The notes beneath the pieces are model-generated. The model made no database searches, was not told the origin of the DNA, and worked only from the letters and a program-made list of their open reading frames with translations. A stretch of 14,149 bases of DNA from Defluviitaleaceae bacterium (lineage in GTDB: Bacteria; Bacillota; Clostridia; Lachnospirales; WRAX01): positions 1 to 14,149 of the forward strand of contig WQVB01000011.1 of assembly GCA_009781815.1 (NCBI GenBank). The letters run 5' to 3'. The position numbers and the translations under genes were made by a program. Shown one piece after another: positions 1 to 7,599 of the stretch (position 1 is the stretch's first letter; every line of letters begins with the position of its first letter).

Positions 1-1
1 A

Positions 2-379
2 GCAAAAAAATTAACCGAAAACGCTCAAGCAGGCCAAGTGTACGCCCTTGATGGAGAGCTTGGAGCTGGCAAGACGGCCTTTTCAAAAGGCTTTGCCAAA
101 GGTCTAGGCATCACTAGGGATATTTCTAGCCCTACTTTCGCAATTATCAACGAATATACCTGCGGGCGGCTGCCCCTTTACCACTTTGACGTTTATCGCC
201 TGCAAAGTGGCGATGATTTTTTTGACGCTGGTTTAGATGATTATTTTTACGCAGGGGGCGTGTGCCTCATAGAATGGTCGCAAATAATAAAAGATGCCCT
301 GCCCCCCCACACCATATATATCAAAATAGAAAAAGATTTTGCAAAAGGGGAAAGTTTCAGGAGGATTACAATATGCTAA
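2..379 (+). CDS. tsaE: TsaE, tRNA t6A37 threonylcarbamoyladenosine biosynthesis ATPase (5' end cut by window)
   Basis: This P-loop ATPase supports the TsaB-TsaD complex that installs N6-threonylcarbamoyladenosine at A37 of ANN-decoding tRNAs in the cytoplasm. The reading frame is open from base 2, so the N-terminus lies outside the window; the GTG at 38 is an internal valine codon, not the start. About 125 residues are visible against a usual length near 150. Visible family motifs are the Walker A segment GELGAGKT, then SPTFAIINEY, HFDVYRL and EWSQII in the expected order. The stop (377-379) overlaps the tsaB start by 7 bases, which indicates an operon with translational coupling. Identification is firm from the motifs and the tsaB-rimI neighbours. 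Confidence 0.95.
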   Translation, partial: AKKLTENAQAGQVYALDGELGAGKTAFSKGFAKGLGITRDISSPTFAIINEYTCGRLPLYHFDVYRLQSGDDFFDAGLDDYFYAGGVCLIEWSQIIKDALPPHTIYIKIEKDFAKGESFRRITIC

Positions 380-1020
380 TATTAGGTATAGATACATCAG
401 GCAAGGCGGCATCCGTCGCCCTTTGCCGTGATAATATGGTGCTTGGCGAGGTTTTTGTAAACAGCGGCATCACCCACTCTCAAACCCTTATGCCCGCTAT
501 AGATAGCCTTTTAACCCTATGCCAAGTGAAAATTGAAGATGTAGAGCTTTTGGCTTGCTCTCAAGGCCCAGGCTCTTTTACAGGCCTACGTATTGGTGCA
601 TCTATCGCCAAGGGGCTTGCCTTTGCCAAAAAACTTAAAATAGTGCCTGTTTGCTCTTTGCAAGCTTTGGCTTTTAATGTGGCTTATTTTGACGGCGTCG
701 TTGTGCCTGTTATGGATGCAAGGCGGGGAGAGGTATATGGTGCTATCTATTACCACGAAGAATGTCTTTTAGATGCTGGGCTTTATCAAATTGAGCAATT
801 GCTTGACATGGCAAAATCTCACAATAAGCCTATTCTTTTAGTTGGGGATGGGGCAAATGTGGAGGGATATAACATAGCCTCCCCTCAAAACCTTTTACAA
901 AGGGCATCTAGCTTGGCTTTGTTAGCTTCAAAAAATGCGTATAGTGCCGTAAACAGCCAAGATTTTGAGTTAAAATACATAAGGCAAAGCCAAGCCGAGC
1001 GAGAGGCACAAGGCAAATGA
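373..1020 (+). CDS. tsaB: TsaB, tRNA t6A37 biosynthesis scaffold protein (ASKHA fold)
   Basis: TsaB is the inactive ASKHA-fold partner of TsaD in t6A synthesis. The 215-residue product has the typical start MLILGIDTSGKAASVALC, then HSQTLMPAID, the family signature SQGPGSFTGLRIG and VPVMDARRGEVYGAIY. Length is slightly below the usual 220-240. I chose the ATG at 373 because AGGAGG sits at 359-364 with 8-base spacing and because the conserved N-terminal strand begins there; an upstream in-frame start at 262 would add unrelated residues overlapping tsaE. The gene overlaps tsaE by 7 bases upstream and rimI by 4 bases (ATGA) downstream, so all three are probably co-transcribed and translationally coupled. 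Confidence 0.95.
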   Translation: MLILGIDTSGKAASVALCRDNMVLGEVFVNSGITHSQTLMPAIDSLLTLCQVKIEDVELLACSQGPGSFTGLRIGASIAKGLAFAKKLKIVPVCSLQALAFNVAYFDGVVVPVMDARRGEVYGAIYYHEECLLDAGLYQIEQLLDMAKSHNKPILLVGDGANVEGYNIASPQNLLQRASSLALLASKNAYSAVNSQDFELKYIRQSQAEREAQGK

Positions 1021-1469
1021 ACATAGTTATAAAACCCATGAAAGAGTGCCACTTACAAGGGGTTGTAGCGATTGAAAACGCCTCCTTTCTTGACCAAGCG
1101 TGGAGCAAAAGCTCCTTTGAACAAGAGCTTAAAAATCCCCATGCTTTTTATGTGGTGGCACTAGATAGCACAGCAGATAATATTGTTGTAGGTTTTGGCG
1201 GTATGCATCATATACTAGACGAGGGGCATATTTTAAATATAGCGGTTGATGTTAGCTTTCGTGGCAGGGGCATAGGCACTTGCTTGATGCAAGCTTTTTT
1301 AGAGTTTGCACACGAAAAGGGGCTATCCTTTCTCATGTTAGAGGTTAGAGAAAGCAACCACCATGCGTTATCACTCTACGAAAGGCATGGTTTTAAGCAG
1401 ATAAGCACAAGAGAATCCTATTACAAAAACCCGATGGAAGATGCGGTTATAATGTTTTTGGGGTTGTAG
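1017..1469 (+). CDS. rimI: RimI-type ribosomal protein N-terminal acetyltransferase (GNAT)
   Basis: This 150-residue GNAT-fold enzyme would transfer acetyl from acetyl-CoA to a protein N-terminus; in Escherichia coli the substrate of RimI is ribosomal protein S18, and the true target here is not shown. The acetyl-CoA pyrophosphate loop RGRGIG is at residues 82-87. The RimI-like stretch LEVRESNHHALSLYERHGF follows (residues 108-126), and YYKNPMEDAVIM lies near the C-terminus. The early FLDQAWS motif also fits. The start ATG overlaps the tsaB stop as ATGA. The tsaE-tsaB-rimI order is common in Firmicutes, which strengthens the RimI call over a generic GNAT. The gene is followed by a repeat-filled spacer rather than an obvious simple terminator. 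Confidence 0.92.
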   Translation: MNIVIKPMKECHLQGVVAIENASFLDQAWSKSSFEQELKNPHAFYVVALDSTADNIVVGFGGMHHILDEGHILNIAVDVSFRGRGIGTCLMQAFLEFAHEKGLSFLMLEVRESNHHALSLYERHGFKQISTRESYYKNPMEDAVIMFLGL

Positions 1470-1532
1470 GAGTAGCCGACCCCGCCACCAACTCGTCATC
1501 ATGAATCACCCTCATCCCCAACCCTTGCCACC

Positions 1533-1630
1533 CGTCATCCCGTGCTTGACACGGGATCTATGTATGATGGTGTACAACCAACTAGGTCTATCCTTATCCA
1601 ATTAGATCCCGTGTCAAGCACGGGATGACG
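1533..1630. repeat. Palindromic MITE-like element, copy 1 (CCCGTG-type arms)
   Basis: Two 27-base arms (1533-1559 and 1604-1630) are perfect inverted repeats of each other. Each arm is itself a small hairpin, CCCGTG-CTTGA-CACGGG, flanked by CGTCAT outside and ATCT inside. The interior of about 44 bases is the reverse complement of the interiors at 5650 and 13758, so this copy is inserted in the opposite orientation. No coding capacity and no T-tract are present. Confidence 0.9.
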
Positions 1631-1650
1631 GTAGGGGTGGCACGGGATGG

Positions 1651-1728
1651 CGAAACTTGACCCGCAATCCCCTCCCTCCCCGAATTATATCAGGAAGGAA
1701 GGGGATCCTGAATCAAGTTCAGGATGAC
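1651..1728. repeat. Degenerate chimeric palindromic element, copy A
   Basis: The left end contains CTTGACCCGCAATC, a half-arm of the TTGCGGA type. The right end, ATCCTGAATCAAGTTCAGGATGAC when joined, is a CCTGAA-type arm (positions 1704-1728). Between them lie a CCCCTCCCT tract and an AGGAAGGAAGGGG tract that can pair with each other. A longer relative is at 5779-5933. The arms do not match each other, so the element looks recombinant or decayed. Confidence 0.65.
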
Positions 1729-1805
1729 GATGGGGGATTATCAGCAACTCTTGGGGATGACAATAGAGATGCATCTACTCACTTCTAAATAATGGAGGTT
1801 TAAGC

Positions 1806-4187
1806 ATGAAAAAGCTTGACTATACACAACTTAAAAAAAGCTGCAACCCCGAGGGGCTAGGTTTTAAAACCACAGCAGAGCTTTGCCCCAAAAAAGCTAT
1901 TATAGGGCAAAAAAGGGCGGTAGATGCCTTTGACTTTGCCTTTGCCACCAGGCGAGAGGGCTACAACATATATGTCTCAGGCATGGCTGGCTGCGGCAAA
2001 ACAAGCTTTGCTACGCATTTCGCCAAAATAGCGGCTGAAAAAGAAGACACACCTAAAGATTTAGCATATGTGTATAATTTTAAAGACCCTAAAAGCCCAA
2101 AGCTACTTACCTTTAACCCTGGCTATGCCTTATCTTTCAAGGAAGACCTGGCAGAGCTGTTAGAAGTGCTTAATGTTGAAATCCCAAAGCTTTTTGAAAC
2201 TAAAGAGTATGAGGAACAAAAGGCAGACATCTTAAAAAAGTTTGACAACATAAAAGAAGATCAGTTTAAGGTCTTTTCAGAAGAGAGCAAGACCAAAGGG
2301 TTTGAGGTGCGTTTTAGCGACAGGGGCATATCTTTTGACCCTATAGTTGACGGTGCAATCCTCAATATAGATGATTTTAGCAAGCTGCCTGAAGCCGATA
2401 GAGAAGAAATAACCGCCACATCAAAGGTGATACACGAAAACGCCACAAAGCTAATGGATGAGTTTAAAAGGCAAGAAAAACAAGCCCGTAGCAAAATATC
2501 TGAGATAGACTATAACCTATCTCTTTTTGCCGTTGGCCACCATATATCTCGCTTGCAAGAAAAATATATAGATGAAGATGCCCCCGTTTTAGCCTATTTG
2601 GCTGATTTGAAAGAGAATATCTTAGAAAATATCGAAAGCTTTGGAGACTTGCAAGAGTTGGAAGAAGACGACGCCCTGTCTGGCTCTATACCTTGGGCTT
2701 TAAAAAAGACAAAAGAAGATGTGATGAAGCTATACAAAATAAATATTATAGCAAGCCACAAAGGCACTAAACACGCACCTGTAGAGGTAGCATCAAACGC
2801 CACATATGCAGGCATTATGGGCGAGATAGAATATGATAGCGAGTTTGGAAATTTAACAACAGATTATATGAAGATAAAGGGCGGTCTTTTGCACAAGGCA
2901 AACGGGGGCTACATCATCCTCCAAGCTGGTGATGTTCTCTCCATACCCTTTTTGTGGGATGCTTTGAAGCGTGCCATTAAATCTCAAAAAATCCTAATAG
3001 AAAACCCTAAAGAACACCAAATGGGCGTGCCTGTAGCGGGCATCAAGCCCGAGGCTATAGCTTTTGATACAAAAATCATCTTAGTTGGTGATAATTATTA
3101 TTATGACTTGCTAAGTGCCTATGATGGGGATTTTGTAGGTCTCTTTAAGGCTTTGGTGCCTTTTGATTATGAAATGGACTATACCCAAGAGCATCTAACC
3201 GAGATTTGCCGCTTTATTAAATCTTTTGTGGAAGACGAGGGTTTGTTTGACCTAACCGCCTGCGGCGTCGCCCAAGTTATCGAATATTCTGGCCGCTTGG
3301 CTGAAAGTCAAAAAAAGCTCACAGGCCAGTTTGACCAGCTGGCAAATGTGCTGATAGAAGCCTATATTTGGGCAAAAAAAGAGGGTGTATCCCTTATCGA
3401 CAAAGCTCATATACAAAAAGCCATAACCCAAAAAGAATATCGCCTTGGGCTTTATGAAGAAAAAATAACCCAAATGATGGAAGATGGCTCTATTATGATA
3501 GAGACAACAGGTGGCAAAATAGGCGAGATAAACGCCCTAGCTGCAATAGACACGGGGGGTACCGTCTTCGCAAAGCCTTCAAAGGTTACGGCCACCACAT
3601 ATGTGGGCAAGGCAGGCATCATCAATATAGAAAACGAAGCCCAAATGAGCGGCGAGATACACGATAAAGGCGTGCAAATAGTGATTGGATATTTAGGGCA
3701 AAAATACGCACAAAACTTCCCCCTAAGTCTTTCTTGTCGTGTGTGCTTTGAACAAAACTATACAGGCATAGATGGAGACTCCGCCTCCTCCACCGAGCTT
3801 TACGCCATCCTCTCCTCACTTGCTAACCTGCCTATCAATCAAGAGATAGCCGTAACTGGCTCTATCAATCAAAAGGGAGAGATACAACCAGTAGGGGCCA
3901 TCACCGTTAAAATTGAGGGCTTTTTTGACCTTTGCCAAAGCAGGGGCTTGACGGGCAGCCAGGGGGTTATCATCCCCGCTCAAAACACCCTAAACCTCTT
4001 TTTGAAAGATGAGGTTATCGAAGCGGTGAGGGAAGGCAAATTCCACATATACCCCATCAGCCACATAGATGAGGGCATGGAGATTTTAATGTCTCGCCCC
4101 GCTGGTGATGTGGGTGAAGAAAGCACCTTGCACAATATAGTATACAAGCGACTGCAAGATTTTAACGAAAAGGCATCTGACGAGTAG
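1806..4187 (+). CDS. Lon-like ATP-dependent protease (AAA domain plus S16 peptidase, COG1067 type)
   Basis: This is a 793-residue cytoplasmic ATP-dependent protease with an N-terminal AAA-like ATPase and a C-terminal Lon (S16) domain. Walker A is GMAGCGKT at residues 59-66. A lysine/glutamate-rich helical insert spans roughly 115-310. The Walker B position (GGYIILQAGD, about 367-376) lacks the usual acidic pair, which I recall as typical of this family. The catalytic serine is S659 in GIDGDSAS and the lysine is K702 in GAITVKIEG. Their 43-residue spacing equals the S679-K722 spacing of E. coli Lon. It has no classical Lon N-terminal substrate domain, so it is not LonA. The start is supported by GGAGG at 1794-1798. 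It is followed, 11 bases on, by membrane protein genes. Confidence 0.93.
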   Translation: MKKLDYTQLKKSCNPEGLGFKTTAELCPKKAIIGQKRAVDAFDFAFATRREGYNIYVSGMAGCGKTSFATHFAKIAAEKEDTPKDLAYVYNFKDPKSPKLLTFNPGYALSFKEDLAELLEVLNVEIPKLFETKEYEEQKADILKKFDNIKEDQFKVFSEESKTKGFEVRFSDRGISFDPIVDGAILNIDDFSKLPEADREEITATSKVIHENATKLMDEFKRQEKQARSKISEIDYNLSLFAVGHHISRLQEKYIDEDAPVLAYLADLKENILENIESFGDLQELEEDDALSGSIPWALKKTKEDVMKLYKINIIASHKGTKHAPVEVASNATYAGIMGEIEYDSEFGNLTTDYMKIKGGLLHKANGGYIILQAGDVLSIPFLWDALKRAIKSQKILIENPKEHQMGVPVAGIKPEAIAFDTKIILVGDNYYYDLLSAYDGDFVGLFKALVPFDYEMDYTQEHLTEICRFIKSFVEDEGLFDLTACGVAQVIEYSGRLAESQKKLTGQFDQLANVLIEAYIWAKKEGVSLIDKAHIQKAITQKEYRLGLYEEKITQMMEDGSIMIETTGGKIGEINALAAIDTGGTVFAKPSKVTATTYVGKAGIINIENEAQMSGEIHDKGVQIVIGYLGQKYAQNFPLSLSCRVCFEQNYTGIDGDSASSTELYAILSSLANLPINQEIAVTGSINQKGEIQPVGAITVKIEGFFDLCQSRGLTGSQGVIIPAQNTLNLFLKDEVIEAVREGKFHIYPISHIDEGMEILMSRPAGDVGEESTLHNIVYKRLQDFNEKASDE

Positions 4188-4198
4188 GAGGTTTGGTT

Positions 4199-4837
4199 AT
4201 GCACCAAAGAGAAGGCTTTTCTCAAGCTTTATATGCCTTTGGCAGGCAAGCCGTGCTGCTTGTGAGCTTTGTGTTAATCCTTATTGCAGGGGCTATATTG
4301 TATGCCCTAACCTTTAACTCTGGCGTCTCTTTGTTTGATGTTTTTACCTTTGGCATCTTCCTTTTCTCCGCCGCAACCGCCTGTGTGTTTTTCTCGTCTT
4401 GCTATAGAGAAAACAAAGCAAAAGCCTTAATATCCCTCTCTATGGCTAGGGTCGTTGCCTTTGCACACTCCCTTCTTTTTGTGTTGTGGCTTGCCAATAC
4501 ATCAGTTACGTTTATTGGCTTTAATTTTGGCTTTCTCGGCGGTGTGATTATCGTGATATTCTCCGCAGCAATATTCTTCGGCGGCATATTTTTATACTAT
4601 CGCCCTATTTTTAGCATGATACAATCCACAAAAGAAAACCTGCAAAACGAGAGCTTTAGGCACATAAAAGGAGCATATAGCTTTATCGTCATTTCCCTTT
4701 TCATTTTCGGCTTTAGGGTTTTGTTCTTTTTCTTCACCATGTCAACAGCGTCGTTTTTTAGCCTTATTGTCAACATACCCTTCATAGTTCTTATTTTGCA
4801 GCTTAAAAAGTTTGTGCAATCTGTAGAAAAATATTGA
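4199..4837 (+). CDS. Six-helix membrane protein of unknown function, paralogue of the next gene
   Basis: The product has 212 residues. I do not recognise a named family. About six hydrophobic segments are visible, at roughly residues 18-39, 46-67, 82-103, 108-133, 160-181 and 183-201. A conserved motif YYRPIFSMIQST follows the fourth helix (133-144), and the C-terminus ends LQLKKFVQ. Both motifs recur in the downstream gene, so the pair arose by tandem duplication. I chose ATG 4199 because AGGAGG at 4186-4191 gives 7-base spacing; the TTG at 4193 lies too close. That ribosome binding site overlaps the protease stop codon, which argues for co-transcription and possible coupling with the protease. 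Function could be a substrate, regulator or unrelated; nothing in the sequence decides this. Confidence 0.85.
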   Translation: MHQREGFSQALYAFGRQAVLLVSFVLILIAGAILYALTFNSGVSLFDVFTFGIFLFSAATACVFFSSCYRENKAKALISLSMARVVAFAHSLLFVLWLANTSVTFIGFNFGFLGGVIIVIFSAAIFFGGIFLYYRPIFSMIQSTKENLQNESFRHIKGAYSFIVISLFIFGFRVLFFFFTMSTASFFSLIVNIPFIVLILQLKKFVQSVEKY

Positions 4838-4859
4838 CTACATAAAAGGAGGTAGCAAA

Positions 4860-5573
4860 ATGTACCCAACTGAAGAAAAATCATTCACCCAAATGCTACA
4901 TGAAGCAGGCCAAAACCCTGCGGTTATACTAGGCTTTGTCTTGTTGATAATAGGAAGGGTTATAAATTTTTTCGCCACATTTAACTTCACCACCATCAAC
5001 TTTGTATCTATAGTGCTTAATGTAACAATAATCTCCCTTTTTGTTTACGCTATCACCACTTTCTTAGAATCATGCAAAAAAGGAGACAGGATAAACACAC
5101 AAAAAGCTCTCAAAGCAGCAACAGGTATTGTCATTTTAACGATTGTGCTTTTGGCTATAACGGGCATCACCTTTATTTTAGCACCCTTCCACCTTGTTTT
5201 TGATGGCTTCATCCCCGTCCTCCTCAACATGGCTGGTTTGGCTATTTTCATTCCTTTAATATTTTTCTACTATCGCCCTATTTTAAACATGATAAAATCC
5301 ACCCAAAGCAATATAGAAAGCAACATCATCGGCTCTATTGAAGGTTCTAACACCTTTGTGATTATGTCTTTTGTCTTCGTTGGTATAAGTATTTTGATTT
5401 TGATGTTATCTCTCGCCATGCCTGATGTTAGAGATATTTTAAGCACGGGCAATATTATAGTGTCGATTATAGTGGGGGTTATGTCCGCCGTAAGTCATGT
5501 TATAATTACTTTGCAGATAAAGAAATTCGCAAACAATATAAGCGACATAAGAAGAAAGCGAGCTGGGTTTTAA
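4860..5573 (+). CDS. Six-helix membrane protein of unknown function, paralogue of the preceding gene
   Basis: The product has 237 residues, with hydrophobic segments at roughly 21-40, 46-68, 86-108, 115-137, 163-187 and 196-218. The motif YYRPILNMIKST (137-148) matches YYRPIFSMIQST of the upstream protein, and LQIKKFAN near the C-terminus matches LQLKKFVQ. The N-terminal soluble segment (MYPTEEKSFTQMLHEAGQNP) resembles the upstream one in position and character. The tail is basic (RRKRAGF), consistent with a cytoplasmic C-terminus. An AAAGGAGGT ribosome binding site precedes ATG 4860 with good spacing, and the gap to the previous stop is only 22 bases. The unit is followed by a repeat-rich spacer and a terminator at 5969. 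No enzyme motif is visible. Confidence 0.85.
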   Translation: MYPTEEKSFTQMLHEAGQNPAVILGFVLLIIGRVINFFATFNFTTINFVSIVLNVTIISLFVYAITTFLESCKKGDRINTQKALKAATGIVILTIVLLAITGITFILAPFHLVFDGFIPVLLNMAGLAIFIPLIFFYYRPILNMIKSTQSNIESNIIGSIEGSNTFVIMSFVFVGISILILMLSLAMPDVRDILSTGNIIVSIIVGVMSAVSHVIITLQIKKFANNISDIRRKRAGF

Positions 5574-5649
5574 ATACACCAATACGCCTCGTCATCCTTA
5601 ACTCGTAGCAAAACGAACCCAAGTGTCGTTATCCCAAACCACTCCTAGT

Positions 5650-5749
5650 CGTCATCCCGTGCTTGACACGGGATCTAATTGGAGAAGGGCAGTCCTAATT
5701 GGGATTGTATACTATCATACATAGATCCCGTGTCAAGCACGGGATGACG
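5650..5749. repeat. Palindromic MITE-like element, copy 2 (CCCGTG-type arms)
   Basis: Perfect 27-base inverted arms lie at 5650-5676 and 5723-5749. Each arm contains CCCGTG-CTTGA-CACGGG. The interior begins TAATTGGAGAAGG and ends CTATCATACATAG, as in copies 4 and 5, and is inverted relative to copies 1 and 3. No coding capacity is present. Confidence 0.92.
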
Positions 5750-5778
5750 GCAATATAATCCGCCGATTGCTCATCTTC

Positions 5779-5933
5779 GTCATTGCGGACCCTTGGTTGA
5801 TGCCCTAGGCTGAGCCCGATTTTAGGCGAAGCTTGGTTTTAAGCGAAACTTGATCCGCAATCTCCTTCCTAGTCGGGATAATTCAGGAAGGAAGGGGATT
5901 CTGAATCAAGCCTTGCCAAGGGTTCAGGATGAC
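5779..5933. repeat. Chimeric palindromic element, copy B, with expanded arms
   Basis: The left end starts GTCATTGCGGA and resumes 60 bases later with CTTGATCCGCAATCT, so a TTGCGGA-type arm appears to be split by inserted sequence. The centre has CCTTCCT and AGGAAGGAAGG tracts that can pair. The right arm is CCTGAA-like (CTGAATCAAG then TTCAGGATGAC) but is split by 12 bases, CCTTGCCAAGGG, themselves nearly palindromic. It shares its right half and centre with the element at 1651-1728. Confidence 0.65.
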
Positions 5934-5968
5934 AGTTTAGTGCTATATACCCACACCCCTATGCTAAC

Positions 5969-6002
5969 AAAAAAGATGCCTAACAACTTAGGCATCTTTT
6001 TT
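5969..6002. terminator. Bidirectional intrinsic terminator
   Basis: A perfect 15-base-pair stem runs from 5969-5983 to 5988-6002 with a CAAC loop. It consists of AAAAAA, then GATGCCTAA and its complement, then TTTTTT, so a U-tract follows the hairpin on either strand. It sits between the convergent membrane protein and small-protein genes, 2 bases beyond the stop codon of the latter, and probably ends both units. Confidence 0.9.
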
Positions 6003-6004
6003 GG

Positions 6005-6238
6005 TTAATATTCATCTCTATGCAACCAGTCGTGATAGCGGTTTAGCATAATCATGGTTGTTGACTGTGCTACAACTTGCATTAAATATGCTTCTCTAGC
6101 CTCTTCGGGTATATCATCATCTTCTTCTAGGCCTTCTCTTAAAATTTCAACGGTTTTTATTGCTACATCCCGCATAATGTCTACCATGTTGTGGTCTTCA
6201 CCAAGCAACTCTACAAAATCTTCAAAATCTTTTTTCAC
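6005..6238 (-). CDS. Small acidic hypothetical protein downstream of serS
   Basis: I do not recognise this 77-residue protein. It is highly acidic and probably all helical, with a run GLEEDDDIPEEAREAY near the middle and an aromatic, charged C-terminus (NRYHDWLHRDEY). There is no signal peptide or membrane segment. I chose the GTG at 6238 because a purine-rich AGGGGGGAAG site precedes it at suitable spacing; a longer frame starting at 6280 would overlap the end of serS. It lies 19 bases after serS on the same strand, so it is probably co-transcribed with it, and ends 2 bases before a strong terminator. The role is unknown; a link to seryl-tRNA synthetase is only suggested by position. Confidence 0.75.
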   Translation of the reverse strand: MKKDFEDFVELLGEDHNMVDIMRDVAIKTVEILREGLEEDDDIPEEAREAYLMQVVAQSTTMIMLNRYHDWLHRDEY

Positions 6239-6257
6239 GTTCTTCCCCCCTTGTGTT

Positions 6258-7529
6258 TTATATAATTTTATCCATGCCACCCATATATGGCTGTAAAGCT
6301 TTTGGTATTGTTATGCTGCCATCTTCATTTTGATAATTTTCCATTATAGCCGCCATTGTGCGGCCGATAGCCAAGCCAGAGCCATTTAAGGTATGCACAA
6401 ACTGGGTCTTTTCGCCAGCTGCCTCTCTAAACTTAATACCTGCACGCCTAGCTTGAAAATCTTCAAAATTAGAGCAAGATGAAATCTCTACATAGCGGTT
6501 GTAGCTTGGCATCCACACTTCTATATCATATGTCAAGGCAGATGAAAAGCCAAGGTCTCCTGCACAAAGCTTGACGACCCTATAGGGCAAGCCAAGGCGT
6601 TTTAGCACCTCTTCGGCATTTGCCGTCAGCTTTTCAAGCTCATCATAGCTATTGTTAGGGTGGGCAAACTTTACAAGCTCTACCTTGTTAAATTGATGCT
6701 GGCGGATAAGGCCTCGATTATCTCGCCCCGCAGCCCCAGCTTCAGACCTAAAACAAGCCGAAAAAGCCGTATATTTTATAGGCAAGCAAGCCCCCTCTAA
6801 AATCTCTTCACGGTGCATATTTGTAACGGTTACCTCAGATGTGGGTATCAAATAATAATCCCACCCTTCAAGCTTAAAGGCCTCGTCTTTAAACTTTGGC
6901 AGCTGGCCCGTGCCTTGCATAGAGCGTTCATGGGCTATAAAAGGTGCATACACTTCTGTGTAGCCATGTTCTGCCACGTGTAGGTCAAGCATAAAATTAA
7001 TTAAGGCACGCTCTAGCCTTGCCCCTGCCCCTTTTAAATACATAAAGCGAGAGCCTGTAACCTTTCCAGCTGTTTCGTTGTCCATTATATCAAGGTTTTT
7101 GCCTAAATCCCAATGAGGTGTAGCTTCAAAGCCAAGCTGGGTAGGCTCAAGGTGCTTGCGTACTTCTTGGTTTTGGGTTTCGTCTGCCCCTTCAGGCACA
7201 AGGCAGCTAGGTATATTAGGCACTTGTAAAAGAAAAGCCTCCATCTCCCCTTCTAGTTGAGATAGAGTTGCATCAAAACCTTTTATCTGGTCAGAAAGCT
7301 CTTTCATCTCGGCAAAAATGGGTGCGGTGTCTTTCCCTTCTTTTTTAAGGGCAGGCACAGTTTTAGACACTTGGTTTTGCTTGGATTTTAAAGCCTCTAC
7401 CTCTACAATAATGTCTCGGCGTTTTTTGTCCATCTCTATAAATGGGGCTATGTTGATGCTCCCTCCCCTTTTGTTTAAATTTGCAACAAATTCTTCAAAG
7501 TTGTTTCTTATTTTTTTTATATCGTGCAT
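6258..7529 (-). CDS. serS: Seryl-tRNA synthetase
   Basis: This 423-residue class II aminoacyl-tRNA synthetase charges tRNA-Ser with serine in the cytoplasm, via seryl-adenylate. Residues 1-105 form the N-terminal helical arm, a long coiled coil that in known structures contacts the long variable arm of tRNA-Ser. The catalytic domain shows IPTSEV (228-233), motif 2 around FRSEAGAAGRDNRG (260-273) with the invariant arginine, and motif 3 NGSGLAIGRTMAAIMEN (382-398). The ending LQPYMGGMDKI is typical of the family. Start ATG 7529 is preceded by AGGAGG. A sigma70-type promoter lies close upstream, leaving a leader too short for a T-box, so tRNA-dependent antitermination is not apparent here. Confidence 0.97.
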   Translation of the reverse strand: MHDIKKIRNNFEEFVANLNKRGGSINIAPFIEMDKKRRDIIVEVEALKSKQNQVSKTVPALKKEGKDTAPIFAEMKELSDQIKGFDATLSQLEGEMEAFLLQVPNIPSCLVPEGADETQNQEVRKHLEPTQLGFEATPHWDLGKNLDIMDNETAGKVTGSRFMYLKGAGARLERALINFMLDLHVAEHGYTEVYAPFIAHERSMQGTGQLPKFKDEAFKLEGWDYYLIPTSEVTVTNMHREEILEGACLPIKYTAFSACFRSEAGAAGRDNRGLIRQHQFNKVELVKFAHPNNSYDELEKLTANAEEVLKRLGLPYRVVKLCAGDLGFSSALTYDIEVWMPSYNRYVEISSCSNFEDFQARRAGIKFREAAGEKTQFVHTLNGSGLAIGRTMAAIMENYQNEDGSITIPKALQPYMGGMDKII

Positions 7530-7570
7530 TGTTCTAAGCCTCCTGTGTTTGGTTTGTATCCCCTACTATA

Positions 7571-7599
7571 AGTATAGCATATTTTGGTGCATTTTACAA
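7571..7599 (-). promoter_or_regulatory. Probable sigma70-type promoter for serS
   Basis: Read on the minus strand: TTGTAA as -35 (7594-7599), a 17-base spacer, then an extended -10 TGC-TATACT (box at 7571-7576). Transcription would start near 7565, giving a leader of roughly 35-40 bases that contains the AGGAGG of serS. Confidence 0.7.

Larger units (their letters stand above)
1470..1805. other. Gene-free spacer between rimI and the Lon-like protease gene
   Basis: No coding frame of substance is seen. The spacer holds one complete palindromic element (1533-1630) and one degenerate chimeric element (1651-1728), listed separately. The last 70 bases lead into the AGGAGG-like site of the protease gene. 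I could not identify a convincing promoter, although the protease gene presumably needs one, given the palindromes upstream. Confidence 0.7.
5574..5968. other. Gene-free spacer between convergent transcription units
   Basis: No credible coding frame is seen. The spacer contains a complete palindromic element (5650-5749) and a long chimeric element (5779-5933), then runs into the bidirectional terminator at 5969. About 75 bases directly after the membrane protein gene contain nothing I can interpret. Confidence 0.7.

Noticed and set aside
38..379. GTG at 38 as the tsaE start
   Set aside because: The reading frame is open upstream to the window edge and the residues before it fit the TsaE N-terminus; the gene is cut, not short.
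1533..1630. Palindromic elements as intrinsic terminators
   Set aside because: The hairpins are strong but no T-tract follows them, and one lies in a divergent promoter region where no terminator is needed. They may still affect transcription.
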